Positions 55,713 through 64,000 of a stretch of DNA of 64,000 nt are shown here, one piece after another (position 1 is the stretch's first letter; each line of letters starts with the position of its first letter). The stretch is from Bretschneidera sinensis (lineage: Eukaryota; Streptophyta; Magnoliopsida; Brassicales; Akaniaceae), in assembly GCA_023935145.1 (NCBI GenBank), contig CM043700.1:63940620-64004619 (forward strand), written 5' to 3'. The notes under the pieces were generated by a model. It ran no database searches and was not told where the DNA came from. It worked only from the letters and a program-made list of their open reading frames with translations. The position numbers were made by a program, and so were the translations under genes.

Positions 55713-55860
55713 TTCACTTCAAAAATACCCAATCATCAACTTGGAACTTAAGAGGTCGTCTTCTTTTATGGGCATAACCCTTTAGCCTTTCCTGGATGAT
55801 AGTGAATCATACAGTCATAATCACATATCAACTCCAACTCTTTTCTTGATTTTAGTAAGG
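55713..55860. repeat. Fold-back: inverted integrase and RNase H fragments replacing G3 integrase
   Basis: After CMIH on the plus strand, 55713-55765 is an integrase C-terminal fragment in reverse (minus strand reads [16 protein letters not shown]), and 55770-55840 is the RNase H end in reverse (minus strand [18 protein letters not shown]). The RNase H end is therefore present twice as an inverted repeat around the integrase scrap. About 1 kb of integrase is missing. Confidence 0.82.
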
Positions 55861-55881
55861 AAATTTTGGCGACGAAATTTT

Positions 55882-55898
55882 TATAAGGTGAGTAGAAT
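55882..55898 (+). other. G3 polypurine tract region
   Basis: ataaggtgagtagaat directly before the LTR start tgtaatacc. It is purine-rich and matches in place the short ggtagaat of G2. Confidence 0.6.
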
Positions 55899-57662
55899 TG
55901 TAATACCCGTATTTGTAAAATAAGGGTAAAGAAGTAATTTAATAAATAAGGCATAGAGTTCAAATACTTCATGTATAAAAAAAATAAAAAAATAAAAAAA
56001 ATTTCAGGAGCGTTCAAAGAACGGCAAAAGAGAGAAGAAGAAAAATAGTAACTAAATAAAAAGTTAAAAAGTGAAAATAAAATATATTAATAATAAAATA
56101 AAATAAAAATCTGGGACGCGAACATCCCAGAAGAAAGAAGAAAGAAGAAAGAAGACGAAAGAAAGAAAAAAAAAATTACAAATGCGTGGCAGCACCTGCT
56201 GCCCAATTTTATTCCAAGATTACATGTGTAAAAGTTGCCCTCCAGCTAAACAAAAACGTGGAAGATTTTGGGTGGGGTGAGCTATAGATTTTTTTTAAAA
56301 AAGGCAACTTTCGTTTGTATATATATATTGCAATTGTAAAAAAAAAGGTCTTAACTGATTTTATTTGTTTTTCTTTCAAATTTCTTATTTTATTTAAATA
56401 CTTGGGGACCCAAAGAAAAGTTTGAAGAGTAAATTTTTGACGAGGTTTTCTGCGGAATTGCATAGAGAATCAGGAAAAGCTCTTAGAAAAGCAAAAGATA
56501 ATAACGTAGTATTTTTTTTAATTTCTGACATTTATGAAATTCCCAAGAAGTCAAAGTGGGAATTTTCAAAGTGTGTGGTTTAAGAAGAAATAAAGAAATA
56601 ATTAAAAATTAAATACAAATATTATGTCAGGTGTTGACGGTCAACAACCGGGGGAAGATTCAAAGAAGAACGAGAAAGGCAAGGAGGTGATTCACGGGCA
56701 GCTTTAAGTGCTACGTGGTGAGTTGGATTTACTTTAAGTAGTCTAAATAAAAATCAAATATCTAGTGATAATATTAAATTTAATTAGTAGCGTATGCTTT
56801 GGTGGTAGATAAATATTTGGTTGATAGGTATGATATAAATATTGGCCATGTAGAAAATTATTATGTAAAAAGAAATATTATTAGAATAATGAATTAATTT
56901 AATAGCAAAGGGGATAAATAAAATTCGGTACGAGTCTGGGTAAATAAATTTATATGATATATGAGGAGAAGAAATTAGTGAAATAATAAGCTGATTTAAT
57001 AATAATAACCTGTCGACAGGTGGGAAGACATTCCCATTATAATCATTCATGCATTGCATTTGTTTTAATTATTGCTTCCATTATTGAAATGATGAGATGT
57101 GGTGTATTTATTGTGAATATAATTAGAGATGGATGAGTCTTTCAGTGAGAGACAGTTACAGTGAGAAAAAGAGAAAAAGGCATAGAAATATGATCATATG
57201 AGAATTATATAAATATTAGACTTTTTGCTATTATCCAGTTATAGGAGAAATAAATGATTAAATATTAAAGGACTATTTAAGAAATTGAAATACTTTTAGT
57301 AAATTTAATTCACTGAGCTTGTGAAGCTCACCCCTCATTATACAATGATTTCAGGTAGCAGACAGGACTAGTAGTCTGGTGGGTTGAAAGTCAGACGAAA
57401 TCATTTGCTGTAAGCCACGTACGTGTCAATATCCTCAAACAAATGTGAAATTGAAAAACAAAAATTTATTTGTAAATATTCATGCATGTTAAGTTGTATA
57501 TTATGTTTAAATTATATCAGATTGATGTACCTCCCCTGTTGAGGGATGAGGGTTACAGTAAAAATTCTTGTTAGTTTTATTTTTCTTTATTGTTGCATAT
57601 ATGTGTCGTGCTGAGATTTTCAAAATGTGATGACATCGTCTCGGGGTGGCCAATCTGGGATG
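55899..57662 (+). repeat. G3 3' LTR, last few bases missing
   Basis: tgtaatacccg to ccaatctgggatg; the expected ggtcattaca end is absent. Otherwise matches the 5' LTR closely, with small indels in A-rich stretches. Confidence 0.88.
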
Positions 57663-59343
57663 ACTTTTCAACTATTGATTGTATTTTATTTGTTCAATGA
57701 TTAAAGAATAATTTGCTTAGCATAAGTCAATTATGTGATAAATGTAATAGAGTTATCTTTGAATCAACTCATTGTCTCATAATAGACATTACAAGTAACA
57801 AAATCAAATTTGTTAGCTAAAGACATGAATATGTGTATGTTGTAGACCTTAAATATTTACCTTCGAAAAATGAAAAATATTGTTTGGCTTATAGGGAAAA
57901 CTCTTAGTTATGGGATAAAAGACTTGGTCTTGTTAGTATGGATTTAATCCAGAAGCTTTCAAGAAAATATTTAGTAATTGGTCTTCCCAAAATTAAGTTT
58001 GAAAATGATAAAGTTTGTTATGCTTGTCAAATGGGATAACCAACTAGAATTTCTTTCAAATCCAAAAATGTTGTTTCAACTTCTAGACCTTTATAACTTT
58101 TGCATATGGATTTTTTTTTGGAACAATTAGAACAATTAGTCTTGGTGGACATCAATATATTCTTTTTATTTTGGATGACTATTCTATATATACCTTTATT
58201 TCTTATAAGTATGAAGCATATTAAGTATTTGTAAATTTTACACAACGGTTCAAAATGAAAAAGGTTTTGTTATCACTAGCAGAAAGAATTGATTATGGAA
58301 AAGAATTTGAAAATCAATTTTTTTTCCAAAGTATTGTGATGATCATGGAATTGGTCATAATTTTTTTGGCTCCAAGAACTCCACAACAAAATATTATTTT
58401 TGACAGGAAAAATAGAGTTTTAGAAGAAATTGGTAGAACTTTTCTTTATGAGAATATTTTGGGCAAAAACCGTAAATACCGCATGTTATATTTTAAATTG
58501 AGTTTTGATTAGACATATACTCGAGAAAATTCTATATGAATTATGGAAAGGTAGAAAGCCAAATATTTTATATTTTCATGCTTTTGGGTGCACATACTTC
58601 ATTTTGAATAACAATAAAGATAATCTTGGTAAATTAGATTCAAAATCGAATGAAGAAATTTTCTTGAGATATTCAACCTCTAGTGAAGCTTATAGAGTCA
58701 ATAACAAAATAATTCTAGTGGTTAAAGGATCTATTCATATTGTTTTTTTATGAAACTAACCCCTTTTGTGCAAGAAAAGATTCTAGTGATGATTATGTGG
58801 GAATTGTTTAAAGAATGAATAATCTCACTAAAAGTGAAGATCCCAAAGAAAAATAAACACAATATCCACAAGAAGAAATTGAATCAAGAGTTGATCAACC
58901 TTTCTCAAGCCAACAAGGTGTAAAGAATGGAGATCTTCCTAAGGATTGGATATGTGAACTATCATCTAATTGGCCAAGTAATTGGTGATCCTTCACCACC
59001 TGTAATAACTTTCTCTTTAATTAGAAATATTTTTAATCATATTACTTTCTTATCTCAAATTAAATCTAAATCTATAGAAGAGATTGAAGAAGATAAAAAT
59101 TGATTTCTTGCTATGCAAGAGGAACTAAATCAATTTAAGTGGAACAAGGCTTGGACCTTGGTTCTTCGGCCTATAGATGATCCTAATATTGGAACTAAAT
59201 GGGTATTTAGGAACAAAATGGATGAATCCGTAATTGTAACTAGAAATAATGCTAGACTTATTGCAAAGGGTTATAATAAAAAAGAAAATATTGATTTTAA
59301 TGAAACTTTTGCTCCGGTAGCTAGACTTGAGGCTATTAGAATG
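57663..59343 (+). pseudogene. C4 pre-integrase, integrase and RT start, decayed
   Basis: 57705-57790 reads LKNNLLSISQLCDKCN. 57940-58050 reads GLVSMDLIQKLSRKY and CYACQMG. 58255-58753 is integrase in two frames (TPQQNIIFDRKNRVLEE, LWKGRKPNILYFHAFG). 58754-59112 is the degenerate linker. 59113-59343 is the RT start ([39 protein letters not shown], ending ARLEAIRM). C5 interrupts there. Many frameshifts. Confidence 0.83.
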
Positions 59344-59897
59344 TGTAGACTGAGGTTTCAACCCAAGAGGGGGGTGAACTGGGTTTATAAAAACTTTAGC
59401 TAATTAATCACAAGTTTATAAAAACAGATAAATCCACAAGCATGTAAACAAGTAATGTGCTGTAAACAAAAGAGTTTAAGGAATAGAAGATGCAAACTCA
59501 GTTTATAGTGGTTTGACAATATTGGATTCGTTCCGACCCTACGTCCACTCTCTTCAAGGAACCTCCTTGAAGCAATCCAGTAAAACTCTTAGTCATGCAA
59601 CTTCATGGGTGTTACACAAACCTTACAAATAGTCCCTTCCTCTTAGAAGCATATACCTTCCTCTCGGAAGCTAATCTCTTCCTTTCGGAAGCTAATCCCT
59701 TTACAATAAATATGAATTGCTGTAAAGTAAATGGTAGAGAGATAGTAATGAAAGCTTATACAACTGAATAGTATCTCTCTTTCAAGGTAAAGCTTGAAGA
59801 ATGGCTCAACAATAAATATTTCAAAGCTTTTGTGTATTAATGAGCAAAAACTTGATTGAATGTGTAATCTCCCCTCTTTAAATGCTCATTTGAGTAG

Positions 59898-59907
59898 GTT
59901 TATATAG
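59898..59907 (-). promoter_or_regulatory. TATA box of the C5 LTR
   Basis: CTATATAAAC on the minus strand, about 95 bases downstream of the GTCGAC array. Confidence 0.62.
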
Positions 59908-60001
59908 CCTTGAATTAATATGGCCGTTTTGTACCGACTTAGAATGTTTTGGTGCTTTTAGTGCTCAAGTCTCGTGTCTCAACGGTCATATTTTTTGATT
60001 T

Positions 60002-60160
60002 ACTAGTCGACTGGGTCAAGTGAAAAGTCCCACTTTTAAGTCTATGTATAGTACTAGTCGACTGGGTAGTTCCTACTAGTCGACTAGTATGAAGCACCCA
60101 GTCAACTAGGGACACACTGTCCTATATACCAATCTTCTGGTATAAGTACCCAGTCAACTA
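60002..60160 (-). repeat. GTCGAC array in the C5 LTR
   Basis: actagtcgactgggt (60002), actagtcgactgggt (60053), actagtcgactagt (60075), cccagtcaactaggg (60097), cccagtcaactaggt (60149). The last two are the inverted, partly decayed form. Confidence 0.85.
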
Positions 60161-60475
60161 GGTTACCCTTTAACCCAGTTTTTCATTCTTTGAAATGTTT
60201 TTGACTTATAAACGTTTGAATGAATAGTTTTGTTAATTTTTTTTTTTCAAAAGGAGCCATAAGACAAGCTAGTTGCCTGAACAAGTGAGATTTACAACTT
60301 GTTTCAATATCTTATTCCTATACTAGATCTTCTATCTTCACTTGGTGTTTGATTCGGGTTGAGTTCTTGCATCTTGATTCTTGGCTGTATGCTTTTATCG
60401 TTTAAAACACTTAGATAACACTGTTAGTATTATTAGAGTTGTGTTTTTTCATCATTAAAATTTAGATGAGGGTCA

Positions 60476-60495
60476 AAAATCTCTCCCTTTTTGAT
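60476..60495 (-). other. C5 polypurine tract
   Basis: The minus strand reads CAAAAAGGGAGAGATTTTT before the LTR start TGACCCTC. A second such tract (CAGGGGAGAAATATGAG) lies at about 60737-60755. Confidence 0.7.
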
Positions 60496-61158
60496 GATGA
60501 TAAAACAAATAAGAGAAAAAAGTTTTAAAAACTAAGTGTTAGGTTTTTTTTGAAAAATTGGGCAGAGTTTGCTATGTTTTTTGAATAAAACCAACTTGTA
60601 AACAGTTCAAAGACAATTTATATTCAATCCAACCAAGCAACCCAACATATAGTCATATATAACAAGTGTTTTGGAGCAATGCTCCCCCTAAATCTATGCA
60701 CTACTTTAAGTTTACAGTCATTATAGTCATTTTTCTCATATTTCTCCCCTGTTTTGACGATAGCAGAAAAGGGGGTTTTAAACCAAAAAATAAACAATAT
60801 AGACATCATAGACATTAAGATAAGAAAAAAACTTGTATGCAAAAATTTGGCATAATTCAAAGCTGAGAAGACTTCCCGGGAAGAGCTGGAAGTTTCCGTA
60901 CATGCAGAAGCAGTTACAGCATATATCTAATCAAAGAACTATTTACATGAAGCAAATATATTGCGTAAAAGTAATGCAAGGATATGAATCAAAAGGTAAA
61001 ATGAAATATAGACATAAAACGTAAATACCCATACATACTAGGTTTCTAAGAGCCGAAACTGAAAGAAAAAATACAATAGAGGATGAAATGATCGCCGTGC
61101 CAAGAACAACTAAAAACTACATCTCTGTATACAACAAAAAGAAGACAAAAAGCAACTC
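60496..61158 (-). other. C5 non-coding stretch between ORF3 and the 3' LTR
   Basis: No ORF supported. It holds a second purine tract near 60740 and SIRE-like words (CTGCTATCGTCAAAACAGGGG on the minus strand). Confidence 0.6.
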
Positions 61159-62383
61159 ATAGAGTGGGAGAGTTAGAGCTGTCATGAATGAGATCCCGAA
61201 GCTCAGCCAGGGAAACCTCGGTATGCTCACGGTGCAGCTCAAAGTCATCCCAGAGAGAGCAGAGGTCATGATGCATGGTGTCGACCGAAGAGCTAAAATC
61301 CGGACTACATAGTTAGCTGGAGGCTCGTGATAGCCTGAAGAAGATCATTGTACCCAACTGGACCAGCACTTGAGTCGCCCATAGGTGGTGCTCGGTCATC
61401 CATATCCATAGCAGTATCTACAGCATCTGGACCCTCGTCCTCATCATCATTGCTATCGTCCTAGCCTATCCGAATTTTCTTCCCTACCTTTGAATAAATC
61501 AAGCCGTCTTGGACTGTGCATCACATCTTCTTCAGCGAAGAGATGTTGATGATGTCCTTGAGGCCAATATCCTGAGCCTTTGAGGCGGGGAGAGGAACCC
61601 GAAAGTGCTGGAGGATGAGTGTGATGAGCATCCCATAGGGAAGGCATCCGGAGTCACTCGCTTCACTGTTTATCATGTTGGCGAGCAGTAGGTAGTAGAT
61701 GTTGAAGTGGTGCCCAGTTTTAAGGCACCAAATCAATACCACATCTATTTTAGATAGATAGCCCCGACTCCCAAGTCTCGGGTAGATGGTCCAACTCACT
61801 ATGAGGTTGAACAATTTTGAGTGGAGGGGTATATCCCTACATATGTGAAATGTAGTGGGTCGAAAGACATAGTTAAGGTCACCCCTAACTATCCGACATG
61901 CCTCCTCATAATGAAAATTGTCTGGCCATCCGTCCAGACTCCATTAGATCCCTCCCACAAGGCTCTTCAAGATACTCATTAAGAGATTAGTGTTGACCTC
62001 AAACTCTACACCTATTACACTAGTTCTGAACAGTAGAGCCAGTGGGCTGGGTTTCACCAAGTTCGCATAGAACTAGTGAATTAGTCTCAGGTAAAACTTC
62101 TAGTGAATCTTAAAGAAGGTAAAATGTCAAAATTACCATGACAAATAGATTTGAAATTGATGAATCTACCTGTCATGATCTTTTTGTGATAGATGATAGT
62201 ATACCTTTCTTTTGCAGCGGGGCTGGAGAACAGAGAGTCATTAAGCTCTGTTCTTGGCTTCTTGCTTGAGGAGCCTGCCACTCCCTTCCCTTTCGAGTCC
62301 AGAGCCATAAATTTGATGGACCTAAGCCTAGTAGGAGCATGAGGTCCCCCAACAATGGTCTTGATGCGGATTTTATAGGACAT
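61159..62383 (-). pseudogene. C5 ORF3, 'putative plant transposon protein' type, decayed
   Basis: The start at 62383 reads IRIKTIVGGPHAPTRLRSIK and FMALDSKGKGVAGSSSKKPR. Further on in changing frames: FYANLVKPSP near 62060, NYVFRPTTFHICRDIPLHSK near 61850, then an open stretch 61814-61521 with RLGSRGYLSKIDVVLIW, FNIYYLLLANMINS and LPYGMLITLILQHF, and a tail with HREHTEVSLAELRDL to 61159. The order FYANL, GHRDE-like SRGYLSK and LPYG matches the 'putative plant transposon protein' domain. SIRE elements are known for an extra ORF in this place, often called env-like; this one does not look like an envelope. Function unknown. Relative of G1 ORF3. Confidence 0.7.
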
Positions 62384-63019
62384 TTTTAGAGAAAAAGATT
62401 TTTAGGGAAAAAGGAGATTTTGGTGGAAATTTGAGGTTTCAAGCGTAAAAAGTTGAAATAAATGGTATGGATGTGTAGATCAAGGTGTGTATGAAGTGTT
62501 TGAGGATTTTTTGATAAAAAAAATATGAGATTTTTTAGAGAGAAAAAGCTTTGGGTTATAACAATGGAGTGAAAAAGTGAAAAATCTGAAGAGACTATTT
62601 ATAGAATCGCGATACCAGTCGACTGGGTTAGGGTACCAGTCGACAGGGTCCATTGCAGTTTTGAAAAATTTTAACATACCAGTCGACTGGATCGGAATAC
62701 CAGTCGACTAGATAAACTAGCAGAGAGATACCAGTCGACTGGGTAGGTAACTGAATTTCAAAAAATGGCTCCAAACAAGGTCTGTGATTACTAGTCGACT
62801 GGGAAATTAGGCAGAGACTTACCAGTCGACTGGGATAAACTTACTAGTCGACTAGACCCTTAAGAAAACTTTCAGTCTTGAGTCTTAGCATGAAATTTGT
62901 TTATCTATGCTATCTTGAGTGAAGAAAATATTAAATAAGGTTTAATACTCTTTCACTAGATGTCAAGTACGCAAATGATGAATGATGATGCAATCAGGTA
63001 TACAGGTTATCATAATATA
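62384..63019 (-). other. C5 spacer between pol and ORF3
   Basis: Non-coding. It holds the GTCGAC array and TATA described at 62595-62860, and a CT-rich stretch with short T runs just before ORF3. Confidence 0.65.
62595..62860 (-). promoter_or_regulatory. Candidate internal promoter of C5: GTCGAC array plus TATA box
   Basis: Eight accagtcgactggg-type units at about 62613, 62634, 62677, 62699, 62729, 62790, 62821 and 62844. On the minus strand they are followed within 10 bases by CTATAAATAG (62604-62595), then a CT-rich leader and the ORF3 start at 62383. The array is the same word as in the C5 LTR (60002-60160). Inference: a second promoter for ORF3. Confidence 0.55.
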
Positions 63020-64000
63020 ACAATCTCATTAACAATCTAATTTTGCAGAAACTAGCTTCACTTAGAGGTTTTGTAAGAATGTCAGCTATTTGATCTTCTG
63101 AAAGTATGAATTCTAGTCTAATATCACATTTTTTTAACATGGTCTCTTAAGAAATGATGTCTAAATTTTATGTATTTGGTTCTAGAGTGTTGAATAGGGT
63201 TTTTGGTTAAGTTGATAGCACTTGTATTATCGCAATGTATTGGTATACTTTTAAAGTTCATGCCATAGTCTTCTAGTTGTTGTTTCATCAATAATACTTG
63301 GGCACAACAACTTCCAGTTGTTACATATTCTGCCTCAGCGGTTGATAGTGCAACAGAGTTTTGTTTCTTGGTGAACCAAGAGGTTAACATTGCACCTAAG
63401 AATTGGCATGTTCCACTTGTGCTTTTTCTATATAACCTACACCCCGCAAAGTCAGCATCTGAATATCCTACAAGCTCAAAAAATGAATCTCTAGAGTACC
63501 ATAATCCTAGGGTTTGAGTTCCTTGTAGATATCTAAGGATTCTTTTTACTGTAACTACATGTGATTCTTTAGGATTAGCTTGAAATCTAGCACACATGCA
63601 TACATTGAACATTATATCAGGTCTACTTGCAGTTAAATAAAGTAAAGCTCCTATCATGCTTCTATAATATTTAGTATCTACACACTTACCTCCTTCATTA
63701 AGATCAAGTTTTGTAGATGTGCTCATAGGAGTACCAAGTGGCTTTGAGCTTTCCATCCCGAACCTCTTTAGTAGGTCCTTAGTGTATTTTGATTGATTGA
63801 TGAAGATGCCTCCTTTGATTTGTTTGGTTTGAAGCCCAAGGAAATAGGTAAGCTCTCCCATCATACTTATTTCAAATCCACCTTGCATGCACTTGGCAAA
63901 CTCTTTACACATAGATTCATTAGTAGCACCAAATATAATATCATCAACATATATTTGGACTAGTAAAATGTCATTTATGTAAGTTTTTGTGAAGAGAGTT
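63020..64000 (-). pseudogene. C5 pol, RT end and RNase H, partial at window edge
   Basis: 64000-63124 is open: YVDDIIFGATNESM (RT active site) near the edge, YFLGLQTKQIKGGIFINQ, YRSMIGALLYLTASRPD, RNase H with YSDADFAGCRLYRKSTSG, STAEAEYVTTGSC and HCDNTSAINLTKNP. It breaks in RDHVKKM at 63124, in a run of seven A, where relatives continue; the next frame reads on as CDIRLEFI and DQIADILTKPL to about 63020. One base gained in the run explains it. Confidence 0.88.

Larger units (their letters stand above)
50665..57662 (+). mobile_element. G3: Tekay/Del-type Ty3/gypsy retrotransposon lacking integrase
   Basis: 5' LTR 50665-52410, initiator-Met primer site, one gag-protease-RT-RNase H frame with five stops, a fold-back rearrangement in place of integrase, 3' LTR 55899-57662. 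The LTRs are close to each other. The last ten or so bases of the 3' LTR and the target duplication are lost; C4 resumes straight away. Confidence 0.9.
50480..59343 (+). mobile_element. C4: SIRE-type Ty1/copia retrotransposon, plus strand, broken by G3 and C5
   Basis: Protease start at 50480-50664, then G3, then pre-integrase, integrase and the first part of RT at 57663-59343, where the C5 LTR begins. Motifs ([34 protein letters not shown]) are those of the SIRE/Maximus clade. Gag and both LTRs are missing. Confidence 0.85.
59344..60475 (-). repeat. C5 3' LTR
   Basis: Plus strand tgtagactgagg to gatgagggtca, 1132 bases. TATA (plus strand gtttatatag) at 59898-59907. Five cagtcgactgg-type units at 60002-60160, upstream of the TATA on the minus strand. 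Also a 'cttcctctcggaagctaat' triplet near 59650-59695. Confidence 0.87.
59344..64000 (-). mobile_element. C5: SIRE-type Ty1/copia retrotransposon, minus strand, continues past the window
   Basis: 3' LTR 59344-60475, polypurine tract, a third ORF (61159-62383), a promoter-like array upstream of it, then the end of pol running to the window edge. Inserted in the RT of C4 right after ARLEAIRM; gaatg (59339-59343) is the candidate target duplication. Confidence 0.88.

Noticed and set aside
60624..60860. 78-codon minus-strand ORF with a hydrophobic start, possible envelope piece
   Set aside because: It crosses the purine tract of C5 and has no relation to ORF3; composition alone makes the hydrophobic stretch.

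Overview
The window is nuclear DNA of a flowering plant, most probably a eudicot, from a region built almost entirely of nested transposable elements. Three features point to this: tRNA primer sites of plant LTR retrotransposons (initiator-Met for the copia and Tekay elements, Asp for the Athila/Tat-like ones), plant-specific clades recognisable from their proteins (Athila, Tekay/Del, Tork, SIRE, CACTA), and very AT-rich flanks with methyl-C style decay (most internal stops look like CAG, CAA, CGA or TGG turned into a stop). I see no intact host gene. Clade names come from recognising motifs by eye; no search was run. Element labels (A1, C1-C5, G1-G5) are mine.

Layout from left to right. 1-8680 is an Athila-type gypsy element on the minus strand (A1) whose 3' end lies outside the window. 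It sits in a Tork-type copia on the plus strand (C2, 8681-11175), which in turn sits in the RNase H region of another Tork copia on the minus strand (C1, 11176-16527). C1 landed in an old CACTA transposase (16528-17685), the oldest recognisable layer. The right side of that CACTA was hit by a Tekay gypsy on the minus strand (G2, 17686-35167). The gag of G2 was split by a young, pol-less Athila/Tat-like element (G1, 23970-32776, target duplication gtatt). The right LTR of G2 breaks into a Tork LTR (35168-36000), a deleted Tat-like element (G4, 36001-37721) and a third Tork copy (C3, 37722-42217). A short non-autonomous Athila/Tat-like element (G5, 42254-47728, target duplication ttaat) sits in an AT-rich tract that also carries a copia solo LTR (48517-48910, target duplication atgtt). 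The rest is a SIRE-type copia on the plus strand (C4, 50480-59343), split by a second Tekay element (G3, 50665-57662) and cut by a second SIRE element on the minus strand (C5, 59344 to the window end).

How the pieces work. A1 has one gag-protease-RT-RNase H-integrase frame broken by a 16-base duplication and two TAG codons. G1 keeps gag, protease and a separate intact third ORF but has no RT or integrase, so it must borrow them. G5 and G4 are more reduced. All three Tork copies lack the same part of the reverse transcriptase, so that family was probably copied in trans by an autonomous relative. G3 has lost its integrase in a fold-back rearrangement.

Most unusual signals: (1) in the LTRs of G1 and G4, four hairpins present the same 14-nt loop on different stems; (2) arrays of short CpG-containing palindromes lie upstream of the TATA box in several unrelated LTR families, and in G1 (gypsy) and C5 (copia) the same array plus a TATA box recurs inside the element, upstream of the third ORF, like a second promoter; (3) non-coding 3' blocks with clear inverted repeats are kept between G1 and G5 although their LTRs are unrelated; (4) the Tork family shares one RT deletion.
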